From Candidatus Dormiibacterota bacterium (GTDB lineage: Bacteria; Acidobacteriota; Polarisedimenticolia; Gp22-AA2): 64,000 bases of DNA. The stretch covers positions 1 through 64,000 of the forward strand of contig DASQAT010000043.1 of the NCBI GenBank assembly GCA_035635555.1, read 5' to 3'. How positions within the stretch are numbered: the stretch's first letter is position 1; each line of letters opens with the position of its first letter. A program made the position numbers and the translations under genes. Positions 44,294 to 53,799 of the stretch are shown here, in pieces. Below the pieces are notes generated by a model. The model did not search any database and was not told the DNA's origin. It saw nothing but the letters and a program-made list of their open reading frames with translations.

Positions 44294-44986
44294 CTAGTCT
44301 TCGGATCGTGACGATGCGGCGGAAGTCCTGTGTCCGACACGCCTGACGGCGTGACCGGAAATCCGGTAACGTCCAGAGCACTCCGCGCAGCGCATGGTCG
44401 CGCCGCGCCCCTTCAGGCGGGCTCCGCATTCGCAGACGCGGCCGACGACGCGGCCGGGATTCCCCACGACGAGCGCGTGGGGCGGCACGTTCCGGGTCAC
44501 CACGGCGCCCGCGCCGATCATGGCGCAGGTCCCGACCGTGATGCCGCAGAGGAGCGTGGCGTTCGCGCCGACCGACGCGCCGCGCTTCAGGAGGGTCGAT
44601 TGCACCGGGCCGCGATAGACCTTGCTGCGCGGCCGGAGATCGTTCGTCAGCACGGCGTTCGGGCCCAGGAAGACGTCGTCCTCCGCGACGACGCCGTTCC
44701 AGACCGCGACACCGTTCTTGACCGTCACGCGATCGCCCAGCACGACGCCGCTCTCGACGAAGCAGTGCTCGCCGATGTTGCAGTCGGCCCCGACGCGCGC
44801 TCCGGACATCACGTGCGCCCAGGCCCAGACGCGCGTCCCGGGGCCGATCGCCTCGGTCTCCACCAGCGCCAGCGGATGCTTGTAGAACGCGCCGCCCGGC
44901 GTGGCCGATTTCCCGTTCCCGCCGCGCCGGCGCCGCGAGGACACCTTTCGCCGTGCGCTCCCCCTGGGCCGTGTCCTCGTGCTCAC
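44294..44986 (-). CDS. Hexapeptide-repeat N-acetyltransferase, WlbB/WbpD-like
   Basis: A 230-residue left-handed beta-helix acyltransferase. Hexapeptide repeats run from about residue 45 to 175 (for example IGEHCFVESGVVLGD and VGANATLLCGITVGT). GPNAVLTND and the overall order match the UDP-2-acetamido-3-amino-glucuronate 3-N-acetyltransferases. An unusual C-terminal addition has CECG and MRCAECSG, four cysteines spaced like a zinc ribbon. The N-terminus is Arg/Lys/Ser-rich. GTG 44986 overlaps the upstream dehydrogenase stop as GTGA, fitting a shared pathway. Substrate is inferred from that neighbour. Confidence 0.88.
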   Translation of the reverse strand: MSTRTRPRGSARRKVSSRRRRGGNGKSATPGGAFYKHPLALVETEAIGPGTRVWAWAHVMSGARVGADCNIGEHCFVESGVVLGDRVTVKNGVAVWNGVVAEDDVFLGPNAVLTNDLRPRSKVYRGPVQSTLLKRGASVGANATLLCGITVGTCAMIGAGAVVTRNVPPHALVVGNPGRVVGRVCECGARLKGRGATMRCAECSGRYRISGHAVRRVGHRTSAASSRSED

Positions 44987-46005
44987 ACCGGGACCCGCAC
45001 CTGGCCGTTACGCAGTGAACGCTGCGCCGCGCTCAGCACGCGGGTCACCTTCAGCCCGACCTCGCCGCTGCTGCGGGGAGAGGCGCCGCGCGCGATGCAC
45101 TCGAGGAAGTGCGAGCACTCGGCGCGCAGAGGCTCCGACTCCTTCAGCATGGGCGTGACGATGTCGCCGTAGCGGTACGAATAGTGGAACTCGCCGAACG
45201 AGTCGTAGTGCTTCGGTCCGTCCACTCCCCTGTCGTACAGACGCAGCTTCTCGTTGCTCGAGAGATCGTCGTAGACCAGCATCTGCCGATTGCCGACCAG
45301 CGTCATCTGACGGACCTTGCGGGGATCGAGCCACGACACCAGCAGGTTGGCCATCAGCGCGGGACCGAACTCCAGCGTGACGATCGCGACGTCCTCGACC
45401 CCCTGCGTGACGTGCGCGCTGCCGATCGCCGAGACGTGGGTCGGCATCATCCCGAGCACGTAGAGCAGGATCGAGACGTCGTGCGGCGCGAGATCCCAGA
45501 GGACGTTGATGTCCTTCTGGAACAGCCCCAGGTTCACGCGCTCGCTGCGGATGTAGAGGATCTCGCCCAGCGCCGACTCGGCCAGCATCTCGCGCATGCG
45601 GTTGACGGCCGCGGCGTACTCGAAAGTGTGGCCGGCCATGAGCACGAGGCCACGCTTGCGGGCCAGAGCGATCAGCTCCTGCGCCTGCTCGACCTCGGTG
45701 ACGAAGGGCTTCTCGACCAGAACGTGTTTGCCCGCCTCGAGCGCCATCCGGGCGAAGGGATAGTGCGTGTGGACCGGTGTCGCGATCACCACGGCGTCCA
45801 GGTCCGGGTCCCGCAGGACGGTCTCGGCCTCGGTCTCGATCCGGAGCCAGGGATAGAGCTCGCTGACGTGCGCGCGGCGCTCCTCCGAACGATCGGCCGC
45901 GGCCATCATCTTCGCCCCCAGGCGACCGAGCGTCGAGAAGACGCGGACGTGGTTCGGGCCCCAGTAGCCGCAGCCGACCACCCCGATCCGGATCGAACCG
46001 GCCAC
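44983..46005 (-). CDS. Gfo/Idh/MocA oxidoreductase, WlbA/WbpB-like nucleotide-sugar 3-dehydrogenase
   Basis: A 340-residue NAD(P)-dependent oxidoreductase. GVVGCGYWGPNHVRVF is the N-terminal nucleotide-binding loop, VIATPVHTHYP follows, and EKPF carries the conserved Lys of the family. The W-D-LAPHD segment in the middle, with its His, is typical of the WlbA branch, which oxidises C3 of UDP-GlcNAc uronate. GTG 46005 is preceded by GGAGGA at short spacing; the longer open frame upstream lies within the sugar-transferase gene. With the WlbB-like gene it would feed a 2,3-diacetamido sugar into the polysaccharide. Confidence 0.9.
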   Translation of the reverse strand: MAGSIRIGVVGCGYWGPNHVRVFSTLGRLGAKMMAAADRSEERRAHVSELYPWLRIETEAETVLRDPDLDAVVIATPVHTHYPFARMALEAGKHVLVEKPFVTEVEQAQELIALARKRGLVLMAGHTFEYAAAVNRMREMLAESALGEILYIRSERVNLGLFQKDINVLWDLAPHDVSILLYVLGMMPTHVSAIGSAHVTQGVEDVAIVTLEFGPALMANLLVSWLDPRKVRQMTLVGNRQMLVYDDLSSNEKLRLYDRGVDGPKHYDSFGEFHYSYRYGDIVTPMLKESEPLRAECSHFLECIARGASPRSSGEVGLKVTRVLSAAQRSLRNGQVRVPV

Positions 46006-46016
46006 CGCTCCTCCGA

Positions 46017-47549
46017 TCAGTAGGCCCGGCCGAACAACAGGGCCGGCAGCGTCTTGAGCAGGATCTTCATGTCCTGCTCGAGGGACCAGGTCTCGATGTA
46101 CTGGATGTCCAGGCGGACCATCTCCTCGAACGACAGCGCGTTCCGCCCGCTGACCTGCCAGAGACCGGTGATGCCCGGCAGCGTCTCGAGGCGGCGCTTG
46201 TGCCACTCGGTGTAGCGCTCGACCTCGTACGGGATCGCGGGACGCGGGCCGACCAGGCTCATGTCGCCGCGCAGCACGTTCCACAGCTGCGGCAGCTCGT
46301 CGAGGCTCGTGCGGCGGAGAAGGCCGCCGACGAACGTCACACGCGGGTCGTGGACGATCTTGTGCACGCCGGCGGCGACGGCGGACGAGCGGCCGGCGGC
46401 GTCCACAGGAGACGCGGCGACCTGGGGAGTCGGCTCCAGCGCAGCGGCACCGACGGATCGCGGGACCGCCCGCCCTCCCCCGCCGGTCCGTCCGTAGATC
46501 CAGTCGCTCGTGTAGTCCTTGTGGATGCCGGCGTCGCTGCCGACTCGCATCGAGCGGAACTTGAGAAAGGTGAAGGTGCGGCCTCGCAGACCCACGCGCG
46601 TCTGCCGGAAGTAGACCGGTCCGCGAGACGTCAGCTTGATGGCCGCGGCCGCCAGCAGGAAGATCGGCGACGCCAGCAGCAGAAGAAGCGACGCGAGCCC
46701 GAGATCGAAGGCCCGCTTGAGCGCCCAGTTGAAACCGACGATCGCCGGGCCGCGGAGACCGGCCAGCGGCAGGTCCCCGACCTGGTCGAACGTCAGCCGC
46801 TCGAGGAGCATGTCGTAGAGATCGGGCACGACCTTCCATTTCACCTTGATGCGCAGGCAAGCGCCGACGATCTCCATCACCCGCTCGCGACGTGCCGAAG
46901 GGATCGCGATGATGATCTCGTCGACTCCGTTCTCACGCACCAGGCGATCGAGGTCGCCGGTCGTGCCCAGGACGCGCCGGCCCTCCAGCGAGGCGCCGAT
47001 CTTCCCGGGGTCGTCGTCGAGGAATCCGACGAGCTCATAGTACGACGGTCGCCCCAGGAGCACGCCGCCGAGGTGCTGCCCGACACGGCCGAAGCCGACG
47101 ATCAGGACGCGCCGGCGCGCAGCGGGGTTGGCCTGGACGGCGGCCCGATAGCGGCGATAGAGGTTGCGCGTCAGGACGAGCGCCGCTACGACGAGCGGGT
47201 AGAAGATGAGGACGGTGGCGCGCGAGTACGAGTGACCGCGATAGAAGAAGGTCAGCGCCAGCGCCGCCATCGTGCCGCCGGCCGCTCCGCGCGCGATGCG
47301 GAACGCCTCGGCGAAGCGCCCGAAGCGCCCCGAATAGAGCCTCTCGTAGCGGAACAGCAGGATGAACATGACCGCCAGCAGGGTCGCCGGAAAGAGGTAG
47401 GGTCCGATCTCGAAGTGGTGCCCCGGCACCGGGTCAAGGATGACGCCGCTGTGCCGCAGGATGGCCGCCCCGAGGAACGTGGAGAACACGATCCCGCCGT
47501 CCAGCAGGGCCTGCTGCGCCCGTTCGAGGAAGATGTCCTTCGAATACAT
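46017..47549 (-). CDS. Initiating polyprenyl-phosphate sugar-phosphate transferase (WcaJ/WbaP family)
   Basis: A 510-residue membrane enzyme that loads the first sugar phosphate onto undecaprenyl phosphate. Four N-terminal helices (about 15-125), a Rossmann-like domain ([14 protein letters not shown] at about 148), one further helix near 280, and the catalytic domain with [37 protein letters not shown] and [14 protein letters not shown]. Between FRSMR and the DPRVT segment there is an extra stretch of about 45 Gly/Ala/Pro/Ser residues not usual in this compact domain. ATG 47549 is 9 bases downstream of the receiver gene stop. Confidence 0.93.
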   Translation of the reverse strand: MYSKDIFLERAQQALLDGGIVFSTFLGAAILRHSGVILDPVPGHHFEIGPYLFPATLLAVMFILLFRYERLYSGRFGRFAEAFRIARGAAGGTMAALALTFFYRGHSYSRATVLIFYPLVVAALVLTRNLYRRYRAAVQANPAARRRVLIVGFGRVGQHLGGVLLGRPSYYELVGFLDDDPGKIGASLEGRRVLGTTGDLDRLVRENGVDEIIIAIPSARRERVMEIVGACLRIKVKWKVVPDLYDMLLERLTFDQVGDLPLAGLRGPAIVGFNWALKRAFDLGLASLLLLLASPIFLLAAAAIKLTSRGPVYFRQTRVGLRGRTFTFLKFRSMRVGSDAGIHKDYTSDWIYGRTGGGGRAVPRSVGAAALEPTPQVAASPVDAAGRSSAVAAGVHKIVHDPRVTFVGGLLRRTSLDELPQLWNVLRGDMSLVGPRPAIPYEVERYTEWHKRRLETLPGITGLWQVSGRNALSFEEMVRLDIQYIETWSLEQDMKILLKTLPALLFGRAY

Positions 47550-47558
47550 CCGGCGTAC

Positions 47559-48014
47559 CTAGTGGGACTCGTCGCGGCTCATCACGCGCCGGACGGTTTC
47601 CAGGAGGAACGGCAGGGCGACCGGCTTGATGAGGACGGCGTCCGATTCGAGGCGGGCGCCCTCGATCCTCGGATCGTCCGCAGACAGCGACAGCACCACG
47701 ACCCGGCAGGCGCGGGTCCGCGCGTCGGCCCGGAGCCTCTCGCGCAGGGCGCTCGCCCCGTCCGTGGCGAACTCCAGATCGGTCACCAGCAGGTCGGGAG
47801 GGAAGGTGTCGATCCAGGCCAGCGCCTGCCGGGAGTCGCGCGCGGTCGCCACGTCGAAGCCCGGGGCGAACGAGTTCAACGCCTCGGCGGCGAAGGCACG
47901 GCTCGCGTCATCGGCATCGACCACGAGCGCCTTCGGTCTTTCGAGGGACTTGCTGCTCGCGGCGGCCTGAGGTCTAAGACGCCACCGCTCTGGCGAGAAG
48001 GCCTCCACACCCAC
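47559..48014 (-). CDS. Stand-alone response-regulator receiver
   Basis: A 151-residue receiver domain with a short N-terminal extension. VVDADD is the acidic pocket, Asp in LLVTDLEF is the phospho-acceptor, Ser in VVLSLS is the switch residue and Lys is in LIKPV. No output domain. GTG 48014 or GTG 48008 can start it; the second has GGAGGT four bases upstream. Its position just before the initiating sugar-transferase gene suggests it links a phosphorelay to polysaccharide synthesis. Confidence 0.85.
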   Translation of the reverse strand: MGVEAFSPERWRLRPQAAASSKSLERPKALVVDADDASRAFAAEALNSFAPGFDVATARDSRQALAWIDTFPPDLLVTDLEFATDGASALRERLRADARTRACRVVVLSLSADDPRIEGARLESDAVLIKPVALPFLLETVRRVMSRDESH

Positions 48015-48060
48015 CTCCAGAGCGAACGAGGCGCATCATAGGTGCGCCCGATCCGCCTTG

Positions 48061-49104
48061 TCAATCGCCAGCGGCCAGGCGGACGGCCGCGCCGAGGATC
48101 TCCGCCACGATCTGCCCTCGCAGCTCCGGGTTGCGAAGTCTCGATCGAGCGGCGCTCTTGACCATCCGGATCGCCCCGAGGTCCTCGGCGCCGCGCACGA
48201 AGACGAGACGGTGCAGCGCTTCGAGCGCCGTATCGACTGCCGCCTGTCGCCCCGTGAACAGGCTGTAGGTTGGAACCCCCATCACCGCTGCCTCCCGGTT
48301 CATCGTCCCACCCGCGCTGACGACGAGATCGGCGTGATAGACGAGGTTCGGGCCATCGATCTCCCGATCGGGGACGACCACCGATGGAAGCCCGAGCGCG
48401 AGCGCCCGGTCCCTCTGGTCCCGGGTGCGCGGCAGCAGCACGACTCGCACGCCGGGATCCCGGCCCACCCGATCGAGCCAGAGGTCGAAGAGAGGATTCT
48501 TGAAGCGGTGATAGATCGCGAAATCCGCCGGAGGTCGCGCGACCGCCACGACGCAGCCCCGCACCACGTCTTCCGCCAGAAGACCGTCGAAAACGCTGGC
48601 CTCGGGCTCAAAGTCCTCAAGATAGACCTGTTCCTTGAAGCCCGCGTACCGCCTCACTTTTCGGGACGACGCCCCGTAGCGGGCCACCGACCCGTCCGGC
48701 ACGGCGCGCGGCAGGAGGATCCGGCTGGCCATCCGGAAACTGATGTGGTTGGCCGGCGTGTGCTCGTAGTCCATCAGCGTGACGAACGGGATGCCGAGGG
48801 AGCGCGCCGCCAGAGCCTGCGCGTACGAATTGTGGCTGACGGCGATGTCGGGCCGCGCCTTCCGGGCGAAGCGGCGCAGCGCCGCGGCCCTGGCCACGAT
48901 CTCCCGCGTCTTCCCAAGTGCCGACCGTCCGCCGTGCCGGCCGATGCTCTCGACCCGAAGCCCGTGCATGCGCGCGAGACCGAGCGTCTGCGCGAAGTCG
49001 CGCGCCGTGCAGGTCACCTCGATCCCGCGCCTCTCCATCTCCTTGAGGATGGGAGCGAAAAACAAAACGTGCGGGGAATTGGCCAGATCGATCCAGACCT
49101 TCAC
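48061..49104 (-). CDS. DUF354 family protein (GT-B/epimerase-like fold)
   Basis: A 347-residue protein beginning KVWIDLANSPHVLFF, the characteristic opening of DUF354, which resembles UDP-GlcNAc 2-epimerases and GT-B glycosyltransferases in fold. SHNSYAQALAARSLGIPFVTLMD and VSAGGTMNREAAVMGVPTYS (key elements SHNSYAQ and GGTMNREA) mark the family's two halves. Members occur in archaeal and bacterial polysaccharide loci; function is not established. GTG 49104 overlaps the upstream stop as GTGA, although that upstream gene has a different base composition. Confidence 0.88.
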   Translation of the reverse strand: MKVWIDLANSPHVLFFAPILKEMERRGIEVTCTARDFAQTLGLARMHGLRVESIGRHGGRSALGKTREIVARAAALRRFARKARPDIAVSHNSYAQALAARSLGIPFVTLMDYEHTPANHISFRMASRILLPRAVPDGSVARYGASSRKVRRYAGFKEQVYLEDFEPEASVFDGLLAEDVVRGCVVAVARPPADFAIYHRFKNPLFDLWLDRVGRDPGVRVVLLPRTRDQRDRALALGLPSVVVPDREIDGPNLVYHADLVVSAGGTMNREAAVMGVPTYSLFTGRQAAVDTALEALHRLVFVRGAEDLGAIRMVKSAARSRLRNPELRGQIVAEILGAAVRLAAGD

Positions 49105-50339
49105 AGCTCAATCCCACAACGGACCAATTCCGCTAGGGCACGGATGCCCCACGCTTGCGACCAGCGCATGAATGGGATCTTTGCTAGGTATGTGCGCCGA
49201 ACCTGATAATGGAAAAGACCATGCTCGTCGAGCAGATTGCTTATCATCCAGCGACCAACGGCGGCGGCCTGAGCCTCGCAAGTTGCCTCAACATCGCGCA
49301 ACTCCAGGAACGTCAGGATTCCTTCGGCCGCACTGTGGATGTCCAACGGGTACTTCTTCCCCAATCCAAAGTATGGTTCACCCGCGCTCCCAAAGAAACT
49401 CGACGAGTAGAACGCGCCGCCCTTCCGAACCGCCTCTCCTGTCCTCTCGTCATTCGTGATTCGCCGATAGGCGTTCAGAGCCCTTAGAATGAACCCAGTA
49501 TGGAACGAATCTACCCATTGCTGGTTTCGAGCTTCACCATACATCCAAGCGCCGTCGGGCCGTTGCTTCGCCAAAGCATACGCCACCAGCGGCGACGCTT
49601 CCCGGATGAGATCCTTGCGCCCGGCGCGCTGTCCTGTAAGGAGCAGAAGGCGCGCGCCCAAGAGGCTGGCGTTGTAAACGACGCTCCGATCTAGTGGTGA
49701 GTACGAGAGACACGTACCAGTTGAGTCCCGAGTGCGATTCAACCCGCGGAGTACAAAGTCACATGATTCCTGGGCATTCTCGAGATAGCGCCCCACACCT
49801 GTGGCAGCATGTGCATCTAGGAACGCCTCCCCTGCGAAGGAGGTCACCACCACGGTTGGTGTTCCTGCTGGGAGGTAGAAGGATCGTCCCTGCCAGGGAA
49901 AGTTGTATCCCCAGCTCATGCCGGGATGGAACGCGGATTGCGACTCTTCTAGTGCGGCCGCGAGGGGCTGTACGTACGGTCGAAGTTCGCTCCCCTCCCC
50001 GGTTCTTGCCGCCGCTGAAAGCAGCAGGGCCAACGCCTTGGGATTAAGTCCTTCCTTGATGCCGAGCACCGGTCTGAGGTTGACCGGGGATCGCTTTACC
50101 ACCTGGGTGAGCACTAGCCTGAATGAACGGCTGCGGCCAACAACGGGCAGACGCACAATCGGCGAGAGCAGCCCGTCGTATGGGTCAAAGCCACGCCAGC
50201 CACTACGCGACGCGACGGCGAAGCCCTGTCTCAATTTGGCAATAATCTCCGCCTGTCGTGAAAAGCCCGAACCTGCCCGCGTCTCGGCCGCTCGCAGAGT
50301 AGCAATCACCCCTGCACCCTCATTGAAACTGAATACCAT
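49101..50339 (-). CDS. Six-hairpin (alpha/alpha toroid)-like protein of the polysaccharide locus, hypothetical
   Basis: A 412-residue protein of paired helices with repeated Trp/Tyr/Gly-rich loops (WGYNFPWQGR, PDGAWMYGEARNQQWVDSFHTGF, SQAWGIRALAELV), the look of an (alpha/alpha)6 barrel as in AGE-type epimerases, glucuronyl C5-epimerase C-termini and unsaturated glycosidases. No signal peptide is seen. The family is not firmly recognised; a sugar epimerase or lyase role is a guess. ATG 50339 is preferred over ATG 50399, leaving 108 bases for divergent promoters with asnB; neither has a strong Shine-Dalgarno sequence. Confidence 0.72.
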   Translation of the reverse strand: MVFSFNEGAGVIATLRAAETRAGSGFSRQAEIIAKLRQGFAVASRSGWRGFDPYDGLLSPIVRLPVVGRSRSFRLVLTQVVKRSPVNLRPVLGIKEGLNPKALALLLSAAARTGEGSELRPYVQPLAAALEESQSAFHPGMSWGYNFPWQGRSFYLPAGTPTVVVTSFAGEAFLDAHAATGVGRYLENAQESCDFVLRGLNRTRDSTGTCLSYSPLDRSVVYNASLLGARLLLLTGQRAGRKDLIREASPLVAYALAKQRPDGAWMYGEARNQQWVDSFHTGFILRALNAYRRITNDERTGEAVRKGGAFYSSSFFGSAGEPYFGLGKKYPLDIHSAAEGILTFLELRDVEATCEAQAAAVGRWMISNLLDEHGLFHYQVRRTYLAKIPFMRWSQAWGIRALAELVRCGIEL

Positions 50340-50447
50340 CACGATTAGACTTGACTGCCCTTTGGGATAGACAAAATAGAACCAGTCCACAGAAAACATG
50401 AAATTCGATGCTGGAAGCGTGCGCGCGTCTCATGGGGGCATCACGAC

Positions 50448-52445
50448 ATGTGCGGCATTGTAGCAGTCGTTGGCGAGTCTGATCCCGATCTAGTCCGAGG
50501 CATGACCGCGATTCTCGCACACCGCGGCCCCGATGGGAGTGGGGTGATTTGCCCATCCGGCTCAGGCTTCGGCCTGGGGAATCGTCGCCTTTCTATCCTC
50601 GACCTATCACCAGCGGGCGCGCAACCCATGTCCGACCCGTCAGGTCGCTTCTTGATCACATATAACGGCGAGGTTTTCAATTTTCGAGAGATTCGCGCCA
50701 TTCTCCAGTCACGGGGTCACAACTTCCGATCCCAGAGCGATACCGAGGTAGTGCTGGCCAGCTTCGAGGAATGGGGACCCGATTGCCTCAAACGCCTGAA
50801 TGGCATGTTCGCCTTCGCGATCTGGGACACACAGGAACGGGTACTCTTCGCGTCGCGCGATCGCCTCGGGATCAAGCCGTTGTACTGGACCAATTCCCAC
50901 GGGACGCTTTTCATCTCAAGCGAGATCAAGGCGATCCTCGCAACCGGTCGTGTCCCCATCGAGGCCGATCAAGAAGTCTCTCATAATCCGTGGCATTACC
51001 CTACGACTCCTAGAACTGGATTCAAGAACATTCACAAACTTCCCCCGGGAACATCCCTAACCTGGAGGAATGGTACTGTCAGCCTGAAACAGTGGTGGCA
51101 AATCAGGCCAGCGGAGAACCCGATCCAGCCAAAGGACGCCGCGGAAGAGCTCGTTTCCCTCCTTGTTGATGCCGTCCGGCTGCAGATGACATCCGATGTC
51201 CCGGTCGGGGCAATGTTGTCCGGGGGTCTCGACTCTTCCACGATCGTCTCCCTGATGCGTCGATTCACTTCCCACCCGGTTCGCACCTTCTCTATCAGCT
51301 TCAGAGAGGGGGATCGTCGTCTCGAAGCCATGCCCGACGACAATCGTTTTGCTAGATTGGTCGCCGATCGATTCGGGTGCGTTCATACTGAGATCAAGAT
51401 AGCCCCGAAGATACTGGATCTCCTTCCACACATGATTTGGCACCTCGATGAGCCCATCTTTGACCCGGCAGCTATCAATACTTTCGTGATTGCAAAGGAA
51501 GCTCGAAGCAACGGAATTCCCGTCCTCCTCAACGGAATGGGGGCGGACGAGATCTTTGGTGGCTACCGAAAGCACTACGCCTGCATCTTGGCCGGACGCT
51601 ACCAGACATTCCTTCCATCCCGCATGAGACCAGTTATTGAGCGCGCAGCCACCCGCCTTCCCGTGGCCGGCCCCACCACTGGCTTCAGGGTCGCGCGATG
51701 GGCCAAGCGCTTCCTAGGCTTCGCCTCGCTTCCTCCGGTTGAAAGATTCCTCCGCTCCGATCTGTCTCTATCTCCGGCGGATTATTCAGAGCTCTACACA
51801 GACTCGCAGGACCGGCCTTACGAATCTCTCGCCGAGGTCACGGCCAGACGTGCCCCCTTTGATAATCGTGATATTTCATACCTAACTCAAATGTGCCTCT
51901 CTGACACAACCACATTTCTTCCGGATCACAACCTCCTATATGTAGACAAGGCAACGATGGCCGCAGGCGTCGAGGCTCGCGCTCCTCTGATAGATTATCG
52001 CATCGTAGAACTTGCCTTCCGCCTTCCCGACCAATGTCGGATTCGCGGCACCCAACAAAAAGCGCTTCTGCGGCAAGTCACTCGACCATGGCTGCCGGGT
52101 GCTGTCGTCAATAGATCGAAGGCTTCCTTCAGCGCCCCACTGCGCGCATGGATTCGGAATGACCTCCGCGAAATGGTCGATGACCTTCTCTCTCCCAAGG
52201 CAATCCGCGACCGCGGCCTGTATCGTCCAGAAACGGTCTGGGCACGAATCAATGCCGACCGCCACGGACGCCAGGATAACGCTCACTTCATCTGGAACCT
52301 TCTCTGCCGCGAGTTGTGGTTTCGCGAGCTTATCGACCAAGGCGGCAGAGCTCTGCAGCAAGCAAGGTTAGCCTTCAACACGAATCTCCAGGCCTTCCGA
52401 GCCGCGCCCGCCGACTTGGAAGACACAATCAGCAAACAAGTATGA
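50448..52445 (+). CDS. asnB: Asparagine synthetase (glutamine-hydrolysing), AsnB type
   Basis: A 665-residue class II amidotransferase. MCGIVAVVG begins with the catalytic Cys2; HRGPDG and YNGEVFNFRE complete the glutaminase domain (to about 190). The synthetase domain has PP-loop SGGLDSS near 247-253 and NGMGADEIFGGY. Unlike the lasso cyclase, the glutaminase site is intact. In polysaccharide loci AsnB homologues often amidate uronic-acid residues or donors rather than free aspartate. A weak promoter TTGACT (50351-50356) with CAAAAT 15 bp later lies upstream. It is the only rightward gene in the cassette. The 226 bases after it (52446-52671) hold nothing I recognise. Confidence 0.92.
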   Translation: MCGIVAVVGESDPDLVRGMTAILAHRGPDGSGVICPSGSGFGLGNRRLSILDLSPAGAQPMSDPSGRFLITYNGEVFNFREIRAILQSRGHNFRSQSDTEVVLASFEEWGPDCLKRLNGMFAFAIWDTQERVLFASRDRLGIKPLYWTNSHGTLFISSEIKAILATGRVPIEADQEVSHNPWHYPTTPRTGFKNIHKLPPGTSLTWRNGTVSLKQWWQIRPAENPIQPKDAAEELVSLLVDAVRLQMTSDVPVGAMLSGGLDSSTIVSLMRRFTSHPVRTFSISFREGDRRLEAMPDDNRFARLVADRFGCVHTEIKIAPKILDLLPHMIWHLDEPIFDPAAINTFVIAKEARSNGIPVLLNGMGADEIFGGYRKHYACILAGRYQTFLPSRMRPVIERAATRLPVAGPTTGFRVARWAKRFLGFASLPPVERFLRSDLSLSPADYSELYTDSQDRPYESLAEVTARRAPFDNRDISYLTQMCLSDTTTFLPDHNLLYVDKATMAAGVEARAPLIDYRIVELAFRLPDQCRIRGTQQKALLRQVTRPWLPGAVVNRSKASFSAPLRAWIRNDLREMVDDLLSPKAIRDRGLYRPETVWARINADRHGRQDNAHFIWNLLCRELWFRELIDQGGRALQQARLAFNTNLQAFRAAPADLEDTISKQV

Positions 52446-52671
52446 ACACCTTCCGAGGTCAACACTATCCCGATACACCGTGAGCCACTGATGCTTGGTC
52501 ACCTGCTAAACAGCGTTCATGGGTAGAATCGACCACTCGCGTTGAACACGGGAATTGAAGACGATTGCCTCTTTCAGGCGACCGCTCCCCCATCCGAGTC
52601 TGGCGAGGACAAGGTCCAGAGAAGTCCCGCAAACACCTACTACGGTCCCCGAATTGGCCCTCACGCCTGAT

Positions 52672-53799
52672 TCAGTTGCCAACCAAGTACTTTTCGTACC
52701 TGCCGCGTAGTTCTTTGATGACGACGGTCACATCGTATCGACGTGCATCCATCAGGTTGGCGCGGGACATTTCGGTTCGCGCTTTCTCGTCGTTGAGAAT
52801 GTGGAGCAATGTCTCAGCCAACGCCTGTATGTCACCAGGTCTAACATACACTGCGTTACGTCCTTCGATTGCCACATCCGGAATGCCGCCGACCGGACAC
52901 GTCACGATCGGCGCACCACATCCCATCGCCTCCAAGATCACCATCGGCACTCCTTCCGTGTACGAGGGCAGAACGAAGACCGTGCAACGTGAAAGGAGAC
53001 TAGTCACCTCATCCCGGCCAAGCCATCCCTGAATATCAACCACATCTGCGAGACCCAAGGTCCTAACGCGGTTCTTGAGCGTCGAGGAACCCTTCCATCC
53101 CCCGAACACCGCCCGCATTTCCGGACATCGAATGTGCACCGTTACCAAAGCCTCCAATAGATCGAAGGCCCCTTTGCTTTTCACATACCACCCGAGAAAT
53201 GCAATTAGAGCCTCTTCTCGTGCTGGACGCGGATGTATCGCCAGTTCCTTAAGATTCACGGCATTGGGAAGAACCGAGATCTCCACACCAGTTGTAACAG
53301 AGCGCGCCTTTCGCGCAATTACCTCCGTGAGCACGACTATTCCGTCTGACCTCCTTAGGGCCGACATGACAGCTCTTCGCCGTAGCACACCCGCGGATTC
53401 AAGCTGATCCCAGAACTCGCCAGGATGTATGTGGAGAAGAATCCGGGCACCCTTGAGCGATGCCAACCACACATAAGCGCTCTTTCGCAGAAAGCTCACA
53501 CCTGTCGAGGTGTGGACGTGAACAAGACTCGGCCTGGAAAGTCGCGTTACGGCAAAGATCGCGAGCCGGTAAAGACTAAACAAGAATTTTCCTGCCAATG
53601 AGCCGTCGCGAGCTGACGCAAAGTGCCGCACCTCGAAGGTCTCCTTCGGCTCTCTAGCATCCACGCTCGGGACGCACGCCCGTGGGTGTGGTCCCCTGCG
53701 GGCATCAAAAAGGCCACCAGAACTCAGCACCCGCATTACGGCTGAAATCCCGCCGCGTGCTCTGAGATCCGGCGCGATGACCAGGACCATTCCTATCAC
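52672..53799 (-). CDS. GT4-family glycosyltransferase
   Basis: A 375-residue GT-B enzyme. N-terminal half begins VLVIAPDLRARGGIS; the C-terminal donor-binding domain has FLGWYVKSKGAFDLLEA, then the EX7E-type motif in SYTEGVPMVILEAMGCGAPIV, with the two Glu characteristic of GT4. It transfers one sugar to the growing lipid-linked repeat unit; donor and acceptor unknown. GTG 53799 overlaps the upstream transferase stop as GTGA; ATG 53790 is an alternative. Confidence 0.92.
   Translation of the reverse strand: MIGMVLVIAPDLRARGGISAVMRVLSSGGLFDARRGPHPRACVPSVDAREPKETFEVRHFASARDGSLAGKFLFSLYRLAIFAVTRLSRPSLVHVHTSTGVSFLRKSAYVWLASLKGARILLHIHPGEFWDQLESAGVLRRRAVMSALRRSDGIVVLTEVIARKARSVTTGVEISVLPNAVNLKELAIHPRPAREEALIAFLGWYVKSKGAFDLLEALVTVHIRCPEMRAVFGGWKGSSTLKNRVRTLGLADVVDIQGWLGRDEVTSLLSRCTVFVLPSYTEGVPMVILEAMGCGAPIVTCPVGGIPDVAIEGRNAVYVRPGDIQALAETLLHILNDEKARTEMSRANLMDARRYDVTVVIKELRGRYEKYLVGN

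Noticed and set aside
52446-52671. Terminator or small gene between asnB and the convergent GT4 gene
   Set aside because: I found no stem with a T-tract and no ORF with a plausible start and codon use.
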